A model generated the notes under the pieces. That model was not told the DNA's origin, did not search any database, and saw nothing but the letters and a program-made list of their open reading frames with translations. A DNA stretch of 64,000 bases, from contig NADL03000758.1 in NCBI GenBank assembly GCA_002205965.3, positions 62,001 to 126,000 on the forward strand. Direction: 5' to 3'. Shown in pieces: positions 1 through 10,500 of the stretch. The translations under genes were made by a program, and so were the position numbers. Within the stretch, counting starts at the first letter, position 1; each line of letters starts with the position of its first letter. Origin of the DNA: Kappaphycus alvarezii. Taxonomy: Eukaryota; Rhodophyta; Florideophyceae; Gigartinales; Solieriaceae.

Positions 1-1670
1 AAGGCCACATTTCTTGTGAATGTTGTTTGAAGCTCCCGTAAAGTGTCTGAAAAATCGATATGCTGCAAGGCATCAATAGTTAGTTCGGAGATGAAATCGC
101 AGAGGCTGTAGCAAGCAACAAATGTCGCGGTGAGGCGGGTCTCGATTTGCTCGTGCCCAACAAAACATTGCGCGAATACCTTGTCCAGCAGCGCCTCATG
201 CAACGCTTGAATCTCATCATAAAATGGCTGGCGTGTAGAAGATCGGCGCGCTTTGCCCTGTAAATGATCATCCAATGCACGGAGTAGTGTATTAAATCTG
301 GGTTGCAGCACCTCTGCTTGCAAGTACCACTCAAATCCATCCACGAATATGGCCATACGTCGACGCAACTCTTGAATGGCAGCGAGACAGGCAGTGGACG
401 TTCTCCAAGTGCGTATGCCGGAAGCTCGACGCAATGAACGATCCAGCAACTGAAGATTCGCAAATGCAGCCCGTAATTCACATGCGACGCGACGAACATT
501 AAATGCCATGGAGAAAACGTCACAGTAGACGGACGATTTAGAGGCCAGGACCTGGCTCTCTGCAAAAGTTAGTGTGAATCTTGGGACGATGCCCCCAGTT
601 GATGAAACGTGCAGGGATATAGGCAACTCTGTACATTGTACATCCTCCGTGCGGTCATGCTCAGCAGCGGTGGCCCTAAGAATTCGCATAATCGCACGCT
701 CGGTATTACCTCTCTCTTCCTCATTCGTTTCATCATTTGTCAACAACATTGGTTTTCGCCGAAGTTCATCAAAGAAGGTTCGCCAAAACTGAGAGTAGCC
801 TAGCAGCAGATAATCGCGTAGTAATGAAATTTTGCGGCGAATTTGATCAAACGGGAGCAGGCTTGAAAGTTGTTCTGCTGCAACAACCATCCACTCTAGA
901 CTGGCAGCATCCAGCTCAAGCTCTGCCTTTAAGGGATTTTCTAAAAAGCCATGCGTTAGTCTTTGTTGCCACCGTTCTTCATCACCAAGAAGCACAAACG
1001 AGCGTTTACCTTGCGCGAGTTGAATTGCACTTTTGCGGGCCAATCCAGCGGATAAAATGCGATGGGCCACTGCTGGGGAGACAAATTTCGGTAGCAGAGC
1101 TGGGTTGACATGAGGTTGTTGCGTGTTGTCGATGAAAAACTGAGGCTCGCAATGATTCCTGTTGTCGTTGACCTCTGCAAAGACTAACCAGTCGAAAAGG
1201 TGATTGCGGAGTGGTTGAATGAGGTCACGCCAGATAGCCGAGAGGACAGAAAACGAATGGTGCGGCGGCGGAATGAGTTGAACGGTTTTGTATATGTGGT
1301 CATACGCGAAACGAATAGGTGCATTTGGATGCGCGAGAGTATCGTCAACAAGCGACTTGATGAGACTGGCAGTGTCTCGGTCGGGATAGTGAGCGTCTTG
1401 AAGGGGTTGCCAAAACGCGCTGACGGCGGAGGCGTAGAGTTGTCGACGCACGGGAAGAAGAAAGTGAGTGCGGATAGAGGTTGATAGAAGAGGGGCATAA
1501 AACGGCTTGTGGGTGATGGATGCATCGACGAGACGATATGAAAGCTGCTGGAGTTGATGGTGCAGATTGTTAGGAGGAGGTGGATTTGCCTGGGGGGGCT
1601 CTGATGGGGAGGTGGAGTTTGTAGGACACGAAGAGCCGCGTAAGGGAGGTGAAAGAGCCGAGTGCAGCAT
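1..1670 (-). CDS. Gamma-tubulin complex component, GCP4-like (3' end beyond window)
   Basis: One uninterrupted frame runs from an ATG at 1670 to the left edge (about 556 codons, no stop). An in-frame TGA lies about 30 bp upstream of that ATG, so the start is well fixed. The protein fits the Spc97/Spc98 (GCP) family, which joins gamma-tubulin into the complexes that nucleate microtubules. After a proline-rich N-terminus of about 35 residues come a GRIP1-like helical region, the segment LPKFVSPAVAHRILSAGL that in GCP4 leads into the core, and the helix LLGYSQFWRTFFDEL. The GRIP2 region follows, with VFSMAFNVRRVACEL and the pattern FVDGFEWYLQAEVL, which is where gamma-tubulin binds. The short N-terminus favours GCP4 over GCP2 or GCP3. 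Several sizeable open frames on both strands here are shadows of this gene. I see no frameshift or intron in the visible part. Family assignment is firm; the GCP4 subtype is an inference. Confidence 0.85.
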   Translation of the reverse strand, partial: MLHSALSPPLRGSSCPTNSTSPSEPPQANPPPPNNLHHQLQQLSYRLVDASITHKPFYAPLLSTSIRTHFLLPVRRQLYASAVSAFWQPLQDAHYPDRDTASLIKSLVDDTLAHPNAPIRFAYDHIYKTVQLIPPPHHSFSVLSAIWRDLIQPLRNHLFDWLVFAEVNDNRNHCEPQFFIDNTQQPHVNPALLPKFVSPAVAHRILSAGLARKSAIQLAQGKRSFVLLGDEERWQQRLTHGFLENPLKAELELDAASLEWMVVAAEQLSSLLPFDQIRRKISLLRDYLLLGYSQFWRTFFDELRRKPMLLTNDETNEEERGNTERAIMRILRATAAEHDRTEDVQCTELPISLHVSSTGGIVPRFTLTFAESQVLASKSSVYCDVFSMAFNVRRVACELRAAFANLQLLDRSLRRASGIRTWRTSTACLAAIQELRRRMAIFVDGFEWYLQAEVLQPRFNTLLRALDDHLQGKARRSSTRQPFYDEIQALHEALLDKVFAQCFVGHEQIETRLTATFVACYSLCDFISELTIDALQHIDFSDTLRELQTTFTRNVA

Positions 1671-2975
1671 TTTAATTTTTTGGTGAAAATGTCACAGCGT
1701 TGGGTGCAGTTGGGGTGCAGTTGGGAAGGCTGCGTACGGTACATCTTTTTATTTCAGATGAGGCATTAACTGGATCATCCGGACTTCGGGCTTTTCATGA
1801 CCTTAGCAACTTTACTGTACAGTACAATTGTGGGATATATTCCTTTACACCTGTCCCTCGTGGACAGGTAGTTTGCGTGTTACAGAGAGCACGGGCCCCT
1901 TTACGTTTGCATTGATCCGCAATACGCTGGGGAGAGCGTAAGACGGATAGAGACGAATGCAAGCTGATGTACTCAGCTTTGCATATCTAGTTTAATGAAT
2001 GGTAGGCGAAGATCTGTTTAGTGCAGAGCGCACATGAGGAAGACGTGAGTGTCATGTCTGAGGCAGAACGATAGTCTATAAAAGCTAAGACAATAGCGGG
2101 CCTCCTAGGGGAGAAGGAGGTAGCCGGCAGCTTGTGCCGAATCACTGTGTCTACTCCGCTCTACCCACGTCTTACCCCAGCCTGTCATCTGATTGATCTC
2201 AGTGCCCCTAGCTAACACATAGCACCTATCTCACGCTCATAGGGCCGCTGTAAATCATAACAGTACAGTGCGCAAAGTCAACCGTCGCGGGAAGCCCCTC
2301 CTCTCTAAATTCTGTCATCTCAAGACACGTGTCTCGGCGTTTGTTTTACCGTACACAGCAGTCAAGCTGAATCACCGAATACTCTGTTCAGGAGTGTCGC
2401 GCGAGTTTAGTGTCGCTCGACTAGCAAGCGTCGCAGTCTAGCATCGTTCGTACTGTACCATACTGTACAGTGCACTACTGTACAGTATACAGCACTACTG
2501 CACACTGTACAAGCGTAGTCCCCCATACTGACAGCCCCTATAAGAGGGCGAAAGGGCTGCCGGAATCCGAAGTAAGGAAAGGTAGGTTCCCCTTGGCCGC
2601 AGAGGGAAAATAAACCGAAAACAAGCATTATATGGCGCACAAGCTGACTGCGTAGCGCGAGGGTTCGAGGGGACGGGGCGTTGAGGAAGTTACCGAAAGA
2701 ACAGTACAGCTGTAAGGTTGAGCGGTTATGGAAGGGGAGTTGGGCTTCGTTTCGTTGGTAGTGGACAGCAGCTACCGCCAGTTCATTTGGACGCACAGAG
2801 TTGTACTGAACAGTACAACCGACCACCGCTATCACTTTGTGCCCAAAATTAGTTTCAGTTCGAAATTAGTTTCACACAAACTATTTCTTGACCGCACCGA
2901 AAAAATTGGTTTGAAACGGGGGAATGGGGGTGATTTAATATTTGAAAAATATGATCGGTTGTTGCCCGGAATATC
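1671..2975. other. Intergenic interval upstream of the GCP gene
   Basis: I recognise no gene here. About 140 bp upstream of the GCP start lies a palindromic TACTGTACAGTA site (near 1813-1825). A dense cluster of the same motif occupies 2450-2511, with further single sites near 2262, 2702 and 2803. Open frames overlapping 2407-3081 have no recognisable domain and I do not call them genes. Confidence 0.6.
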
Positions 2976-3386
2976 CTACAGGGTGCCCAGTAATACCTCT
3001 AAAATTACCCTAAAAAGCCGGCTCAAGAACCCCAGCAGAGAGGCTGCGTTGGACATTACTGCCGCGGCAGCGTGCCTCTGAGTAAGTACCGTACAGACCT
3101 TACCATATGTCTCCATCGTTCTAACGGCTACGTTCCGCGCGACGTCGGTTAGCACCCTATAGGCGTCCGGGTGCCACCCTCCGAGAGTAGATAGAGGGAT
3201 AGGCACGAGCTTACTTCTCCCGGAGGTTGCAATAAAAGAATCATATCTTCTATGCTTCGCGGAGGCGGCCGCATTGAGGGAGGTGAGCGGATTAAACGTT
3301 TGGGCCCTCCTGTGGGAAGACGCCAGCGGGTTGAAGAACGTCACGTCAAAGAAGTCCCTACCTCCACTGCTTGAAACTAGTTTCAC
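2976..3386 (-). pseudogene. C-terminal tail of a non-LTR retroelement polyprotein
   Basis: The frame carries the pattern found at the extreme C-terminus of many plant, algal and invertebrate retroelement polyproteins: FFDVTFFNPLA near the start, an alanine-rich AAASAKHRRYDSF, then LVPIPLSTLGGWHPDA and a helical alanine-rich tail. In full-length elements this lies downstream of the reverse transcriptase. No reverse transcriptase is found beside it, so this is a 5'-truncated or fragmented copy. A related tail lies at 55953-56291. The family match is from recall of the motif order, not from an alignment. Confidence 0.55.
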
Positions 3387-3564
3387 AAAAAATGATTACA
3401 GCTTGAGAACTTACTTTTGACTGAGTAGACCACACAAAATTACAAAAAACATATTAAACAACTATAAACTTATTCATAGATCTCGCTAGAACCACGACAG
3501 TTTCCGACGGCTGTGACATTACAACTCATCAAAAATACCTGGAGGAGGCCCACTTGAGCGATAT

Positions 3565-4863
3565 ATGCAGAACGCCATCTCCTCTCGCCAAATTAGACCC
3601 ACAGCGCCTTCAAATACACCTTCAGAAACATTCAACAACGAAATATCATTAACACCAGAAGGTTCAAGTCGCAACCTTTGTGTCGTCAATTTCTCCTATC
3701 ATTATAAAGTTGCAAAATGGATGGTACAAGAATTTCAAACGAGCGGAAAAAGAACCTTTTAAGCAACACGGTTAAGCAATTTCCAGGATTCTTTAAAGGA
3801 ACCACCAACGCAAACTTGAGCGAAGCATGAAAGTGGTGGGAAAAAATAGCTCAAATTCTCTGCTTAAAGGACCCAACAAGAAGACTTTCAGCATTTTCCG
3901 GAGAAACAAGAAAAAATAAATCTCGGAGACACTACAAAGCTCTCTCAGGTCGTGGAAGAAAGAGAGATTTGTGGGTTGAAAGTATATACGTTGTTATTTT
4001 CTCGGAGTTTAAGAGACTAATGACCCTTGGAGTGAAATGTTCACGTCAAACATTAATATCAATTGCAACATCTTTGTCCAAAAATGCAGCATATAGTGAT
4101 TGATTTCATTTTGACAGAAGAATTTATGGCGTCCGCATTATTGATAAGCTCAAGATCCGTTGGACTCGGCAATTTATGCGCGTTCATCATATCGTAGTAA
4201 GAGCTTAAACTGGATCACTATCAACAAGTACAGAGAAGCAAGCATCACATTGAGAACGGTTTTTTTAAAATGGACAATTTAAAAACATTATGATTCACTG
4301 GAGAAGCTCACGTGAAATATGCTGACGCAGTTTCCGGTGGTGACCCTATAAAAGTAATAGTAATAAATAAGAAACACTGGTGGTGTGAATGCTTCTGTGG
4401 AGACTCCCATGTTAATCTTTAAAATGGCAAGAGGTCATACCCAGTAAAAGGAGTTCCTGCCAATACACCAGGTTTCATGTATCGCAGTGTCCCAAAAGAA
4501 TGGATTGATCGAAAAGTTTTCAAGAAATGGGTGTCAAATCCGCGGGCAACAAAGGCCATAACAGGAGTTTATCAGCGCATTTTTTCTTGACAACGGTTCC
4601 AGGCACACTATTGAAGACGAAGACAGATGCTCAGAAATATTCGTACGAGAGCGCAGAAGTTCCGTCCTAACTCAACGCATTTGATTCAACCGGCAGATTC
4701 ATTTGTTATTCAGAAAATCAAATTTGCATGGCGCAAAAGGTGGTATGATTACAAGAAGGGGTGTATTGAGAAAGAATCATGGACGCTTGGCAGTGGAAAA
4801 GTGCCAAACCCCCGGAAAGAAGTTCTACTTACAGCTGGCAGCGGCGGCTGTTCGAGATGTTAA
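3565..4863 (+). pseudogene. Degenerate pogo-type (DDE_1) transposase
   Basis: Several frames on the plus strand together give a broken DDE_1 transposase, the superfamily that includes pogo, Tigger and CENP-B. Near 3690-3800 there is a helix-turn-helix-like YHYKVAKWMVQEF. Around 3960-4100 comes GRGRKRDLWVESIYVVIF. At 4500-4620 the peptide KEWIDRKVFKKWVSNPRA leads into a broken form of the catalytic strand that normally reads LFLDN. At 4660-4760 there is the hallmark STHLIQPADSFVIQKIK followed by AWRKRWYDYK. Stops and frame changes interrupt it throughout. It resembles the oomycete/algal branch with the QPCDSFVIQKIK signature more than the pogo element at 30183-32235, so two pogo lineages occur in this window. 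I could not find terminal repeats. Confidence 0.7.
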
Positions 4864-4869
4864 TTCACA

Positions 4870-5423
4870 AAGGACTAGTGAAGGGCTAACATACGCCCGA
4901 CGTGCAATGATTATGATTATTATGATTATGAATTAAATGAACGGTCCAGCAGTCTTCAATGGTTTTAGAAGTGTTATGCAAGAAGGGGATCTTGATAGTG
5001 CCTACAACACAAGCACATTTTGCTGTCTGACAGCAGTGTGGCATACACAGATTACTGTATGCACGGTACAGTACTGTGCACTGCGCAGTATTGCGGAGTC
5101 CCAGATTCTGATAGATGCGTCTGAAAGTTTCTAGACGCATCTCCCATGTTGCACAATATAGTACATATACTGTAGGGCCGTGCTGTCCGACACTATTGGA
5201 AAAAGGTAGCGGTTCCGTTTGGCCCATGAAATGAAAATAAAGGAGACCATCACAAGCATAATATGGTACCTACCGCATCCAAGTTTCGAAAATACGATGA
5301 AAAACATAGCTAAGCCCCATGTTTTCTTCGATAGATCCCCTTAATCCGACGTTTCCTGTTTCTTTATCTTGTACGAAATGTAGATATGCGCGGCAGGAGC
5401 ATTTCAGAAAAAAAAAGTAGATT
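4870..5423. other. Gene-free interval with ATTATG microsatellite
   Basis: No coding sequence recognised. A short ATTATG-type microsatellite sits at about 4908-4933, and a GTACAGTA/TACTGT palindromic motif cluster at about 5064-5090. Confidence 0.6.
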
Positions 5424-6980
5424 ATGTTTCATCCGAATGGCGCAGCGTTCGAGTTCTACTACGAGGTGCTCCCACTGGAGAGATTAATGACAGAAGAGGC
5501 GAAGGACTACGAAACAGTTAAGGCCAAGCACCTCGGGGAGCGTGGGAAGATGCCGAAACCGGGAGAAGAAAACTTACAGAAGGCCGTCAGCGCTAGGTTG
5601 GACCCAATGGAGATATCGGGCTCGCTGCCGCAGCTGGATTCCCTTTACAGAAGTTTTGGTTTCAACGAAACCGAATCTTTCGGGCTTCTTCGTAAATCCA
5701 TGGCCAAGAATTACGAAATAGTGCAGTTCGTCATGCTCCAAAACCCAAACGATTACAAGGGTCGGAAGAAATCCAGAAAAGAATTCGTGATTGGACAGAA
5801 GGCCTTTTTGCCAATCAAGAACAAGCATCTGCCACACTACTAGTCCCAAAGAAGATACTGAAGAAGCCGTACTAGCGCTGGGGAGGACCTGAACAGATGA
5901 AGGAAAAGCTTGAACAGCTAGTTGGAACGATTGCAGAGATTTCCCTCTTCGTGAGGGAGCATTTTGAACCCCTACAGGCACACGCTTAGCTACACATGTG
6001 GAAGGCGAGGCCACTCGGAGGCAACGTGGTTGCTTAAGGATCAGCGCGGCGGAGACCTGGAATCGCCAGTGCAAGCGCTCACTCCGGAAGGGAACATCGG
6101 CTGAATTAAAATGCAGATGAATAGAAGGTGGATGTTGTACAGGAGACCAGGAACGCAAATCTTGTCGCCGCGACTAATAAGAATGCCGAGGGATAGACAA
6201 TTTCGGGATAGAAGAAGGATAAAGTCATAGATATTGACGCATTGACAGACAAGAATCGAATAGCCCCTCCGCCAATGATGGTACCGGCGGCCAAACCGAA
6301 GAAGAATAGGAAAAGGAAGACAAAAAAAGTGTCCGCGGGGCTCTAAGGACACTTAGGAAAATACAACCTGATCTTGGAGCATTTATCCGCTTGTTCCGGC
6401 ATGAATCCCGGCCAATTGCTTCGCGTAGATGCAGAAGAAGCGAGGAAGAAACTTAAGCGGTTTATTCCGTAGACAGTTCCGGTGACGCAAGAAGCTTACT
6501 CGAGCACGGCCGGAGAGCCGTGTAGGTTGAAGGTAGCTTTTGTGAATGTTTACGACACAGAGACCTATGCGTTATTGGATACTGAAGCCGTGACTATTTT
6601 GATGTCATGAGACTTTTGCCAAAAGGTAGCGCTTTTGCCAACGGCTACGGACAGCTGGTTTACAATTGCTGATCGAACATTTGCCTAGGTTTTTGTCAGT
6701 GTGGAGAAGGTTCTGGTCTTATACAAGGGTCTAGTGACTCCCTTCCACTTCTTAGCAAGGTCAATTACTGTAATGTTACCCACCAGCGAGGACTTATCCC
6801 GCATAACGTATTAGCCTCGTGGATATAACCGACCACATCTTCCATGCATTAAAATAACCCAAAAATTCCCCCTTCTCAGTGGTGCGCAACTCTCTATTCG
6901 ATGCCATTGTCGGGAGCCCCACTTTTGAATCTCTGCAGGCCAGTCTCGACCACTGGCGAAAATAGTTCACGCTCTTCGTC
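5424..6980 (+). pseudogene. Ty3/gypsy-type gag and aspartic protease relic
   Basis: The first 140 codons (5424-5843) are intact and look like a retrotransposon gag fragment, with AFEFYYEVLPLERLMTEEAK then DYETVKAKHL. The frame then decays. Around 6530-6620 a retropepsin-like segment is visible, with VAFVNVYDTETYALLDTEA, where DTEA replaces the catalytic DTGA or DSGA, followed by VTILMS and ADRTFA-like strands. Near 6890-6975 the segment FDAIVGSPTFESLQASLDHW matches the C-terminal part of a gypsy protease. Multiple stops and the altered catalytic triad show it is dead. A gypsy reverse transcriptase does not follow directly; it reappears at about 10.5 kb after the copia-like block, which suggests an interrupted element. 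Confidence 0.6.
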
Positions 6981-6992
6981 AGGGTAAAAAAA

Positions 6993-9990
6993 GTGCGACT
7001 TTCGCTGCTTGGAGATCCCCCAGTGATTGACGGAAGTCACACTGATAGTGAAGATTTTACGTCACCAGGAGAGATGGAGTGGGAGATATTCGCCACTTCT
7101 TCCTCTTCAGAGTCCGGTAGCAGTAAAGATCTGTCAAAAGTTTTGGATACTTGTGAGAACTGTCATGCAGTCGACCCCCTGTCCGGCAACCGAGATGTCT
7201 CCCTAAGCAGCATGTCAAGAGGGTTCAATGAAGTAGTCTGCGTCGACCATGTTCACCTTGGAGGCCACACAGTGTTCCATGCTATGGATTCTGTTACCAG
7301 ATACTCAGCTGGTGAGCTTGTCCCTTCCACAGGTTTGGCTGATGCAGTTGCTGCTTTTCAAGGATGCTGAGTATCACAGTTTGGGTGTCCAATGGCTGTT
7401 CAAGGTGACCAAGCCTTTGACAAACAGTTTTTAGAGACTCTGTACAAGATTATAGTTCAGATTATTGTCCAATCCCCCCATGGCGCCACAGCAAGAACGT
7501 TATAGAGTCTCGTCATCATGTTTTAAGAGATATTTTTCTAAGGCTAGTAGCAGCCAACCCAGATGCTGACGTTCGCTTGCTGATCCGCAGATCCCTACGA
7601 GTGTCAAACGACCTATATTGTAATGACATAGCATCATCACAAGAGCTCGCTAAAGGGTACAATCGTCCAGTCTACGGCTCTGAAGTTGTCTTTATCCCGA
7701 CTGATATCAAAGAAGCTCGCGCCGTATTACAAGCTAAGCGCAAACTAAACAAGATACTCCGCAGAAAAGCCATCAAAACCCCTCGTATCCGAGTTGGTGA
7801 TCTCGTCCAAATTTTTCTGAAGAAACAGAACGAAAAGAGAGGAAAATGGTCTGAAGCAAAACCAGTACTCAAGTTTCATGTGTCATCCGAAACTGTCACA
7901 GTATCCGGCAAGTCAGGAAGATACCAGCAAGCTGCCCTCTAGGACGTTCTTTTTGCAATTTCTGCAAAAGATGAATTGGCCCACGTTATACAAGATGCTA
8001 TTGAAACTATGGACCGTTAATTACATGATGCCATCAGCGATCTTCCCATTACTGAATGTGTACCCCCTACAGAACATCGCTCTGCAAATTCTACTCAAGA
8101 CTCAAATTTTGCCCTTGACAGAGGTATTGATGAGCACATTTCTACACAATATGTGTCAGATGCTCCTCCTTTCAATCCAATAGAGTATGTTTCTGCTCCA
8201 GATTCTGTTACAGGCCCTCAAAATAACAATCCGCGGCCGTTAGTCAGCTCTCGTGAGTTGGCCGCACTTGGTGCAACAGCTGGGGAAACTGTTCAAGAAC
8301 AAATTACGACCCGATTCACTTCTGTAAACGCAGCTGATATAGAGTTCCTACCTGGAAACACTTTAACCAGCCAAGAGTCCAATGCGCTGAGCTTATATTA
8401 CAACCGTTTCACCGCGAAATAATTTCTGCTCCACCATGCACATGGCCTTCCAACCTACATCACTGAAAACTCTTATAAGGTAGAGGGAGACGTTTTCAAA
8501 ACGAACTGTCGCAAAGTTCACGTTTATCATTTTCTCAAGATGCCAAAGTCATCAGCAGTCACGTATTGTACAAATTGAAGACAAGGGATGAAGGCTCGCT
8601 TTATTGTAAAGCCCGTATCGCACCAGACGGAAACAAAGATAAGGAGAGAACGGACCTTCGCACGGATTCTTCATCATGCCTCCCAGTGGGTTTCAGGATA
8701 CACTTTTCAATCTGTTCTGTACACGGATGGTATCTTACAAAAATCTACATCAAAAGCGCCTTTCTTCAGTCTGGTGCTGCTACCCGCGATGTTTACGTAA
8801 TTCCAACACAATAGTGTTCAAATCGTCAATTTTATCGGCTCCTTGATGTCGACACCTACGGATTGGTAAATGAGAATAACAAGTGGCAACACCATTCTGA
8901 TCAAACATTCTTTGATCTTGGACTGCGAGCTGTTGTGTATATTCCACAGCTTTTCTTTTTGCGTCGACAAGGAAAGTTGGTACTCGTCGTTGTCAAGGTT
9001 ACATATGATATTGAAATTGGCGGATCTGAAAAAGATCGTCGCTGGTTAATTGATTTACTAGCAAAGAGATACGAGATCGGAGCAATAACACATATGCCTG
9101 TCCCTTTTTTTCTATTTTGGATGTCATGTATCTCAAGATGAATCAGGTACTGCACGATTTTCTGGAGATGAGAAAATCAGTGGCAGTCATCCCGCTACAA
9201 TATCCAGGCTCGGAATGAACGCTTTCAGTGAAAAGCAGAACGGTCTAGAATCATTTAAGTTCAATTTTGTGAACGGGTCCTTTATCTTTGTTGGAATAAT
9301 TGTATACCCGCTCGCTTCGTTTATGGCGAGCCATCTACAGCAAAGAGCGTTTAATGCGACTATTCATGATCTGATTCTCCAAAAAAATCTCCTCAAAACT
9401 GTCCAAAATTCGGCTCCACTACAACATTCAAAAAAACGGAGCAAGGGACGTATGAGCTAAGAATTGTTATGTTTTCTGATGCTGCTCGCCCCGCCGAGAA
9501 AGGGCAACTTGGTTTTATTGGTGGAATACTATTAGGAAAATTGAATCGAGGATCTGTCTTTCAAGTGCTATCATGGGCGTCTCACCTCGACCAAAGACCT
9601 ACTAAATCAACAGGAAGTGCTGAGATTTTGGCTTGCTCTAACGCGATCGCAGAAGGCCAAGTCCTGAATAGAGCTCTTAGCACTCTCCTTGGCGTAGAAG
9701 TTTATCTATCTTCTGTGTCCGACTCAAAAGATTTATGCTCCAGTCTCTCAACCTGTCGCGTTCCTGTCGACAAATCAATTAAGGCCGACATCAGCTTTAT
9801 TCGATACCAGTACGAAGTGCAGGAGATCATTCGCATGGTTTGGATCCCTGGAAGAGTCAATTTAGCAGATCTGCTCACCAAGACAGACAGTTCGCTCACT
9901 ATCCCCCTGCAATTATGGTTATATGATAGCAGTATAACAACCGAACTGAATCGCGCAGAAACCAAACATGAAGATCAGACTATGGGTTAA
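6993..9990 (+). pseudogene. Copia-like pol: integrase, reverse transcriptase, RNase H
   Basis: The domain order integrase, then reverse transcriptase, then RNase H is that of Ty1/copia elements. At 7220-7365 the integrase core shows FNEVVCVDHVHLGGHTVFHA and AMDSVTRYSAGE. At 7480-7660 it continues with RHSKNVIESRHHVLRDIFLR and SLRVSNDLYCNDI. Around 8560-9050 come reverse transcriptase pieces: KARIAPDGNKDKERTDLRTD, IYIKSAFLQSG and VKVTYDIEIGGS, the last in place of the copia VYVDD block. The stretch 9469-9990 is a nearly intact RNase H with STGSAEILACSNAIAEGQ, VSDSKDLCSSL and WIPGRVNLADLLTKTDSSL. Stops fall at about 7941, 8421, 8814 and 9140. The gag equivalent is missing here; a gag of this family occurs at 13370-19300. 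Long terminal repeats were not identified. Confidence 0.8.
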
Positions 9991-10500
9991 GGATCCCTTG
10001 AAAGTGGAAACAATATGAAACTTGGGTTCCAGTTACCGTTTCAATATTTTTAGATACTGTTTTAATCTGACAAACTAGCTAATTTCTGACGTTTACGGTT
10101 ACAACCGTACACTTCTAGTGGCATGTAGCCTATGCAAACATTCGATAAGTTTAATGTTGGCGCAATAACGTTCTGATCGGAAGAAGTTATGGCTTGTAAC
10201 TTCAGACATATCTCAACCTTGGCTTTCTATTGTTTCACGTGATCGAATAGACTTGTTTCACTAGCTTATTGACAACATCATGATTGCGTGGAGGCTCACC
10301 TTGTCTGTAGAACCAATTTAAGACCCAAGTTGGAGACGCACCCGAGTGCTTGCGCATATCCAACTTCACGGTACTTAGGTACCAACTTCAGTTCTACAAT
10401 CGGTAACAATTTAGACAGAGGTCAACACACGAAAAAGGTCTCCCACAGCTCCACTACATTCTTTCTTCGTTCCCGCTGCTCCGGTTTGATCAACCATTCT
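9991..10500. other. Unassigned interval after the copia pol
   Basis: A purine-rich AAAGTGGAAACAA at about 10000-10012 could be the polypurine tract of the copia element, with a 3' LTR after it. I could not find a matching 5' copy to prove an LTR. No gene recognised. Confidence 0.4.

Noticed and set aside
80..1744. Open frames 80-565 (-), 574-1108 (+), 956-1180 (-), 1184-1744 (-) and 1200-1484 (+)
   Set aside because: All lie in other frames of the GCP-like gene, whose continuous frame is recognisable as a gamma-tubulin complex protein; their translations are low-complexity or featureless.
2407..3081. Minus 142-codon and plus 117-codon frames
   Set aside because: No domain; they overlap each other and run through the CTGTAC repeat cluster.
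10021..10280. Possible 3' LTR of the copia element
   Set aside because: A polypurine-like tract precedes it, but no matching 5' LTR or target duplication was found.
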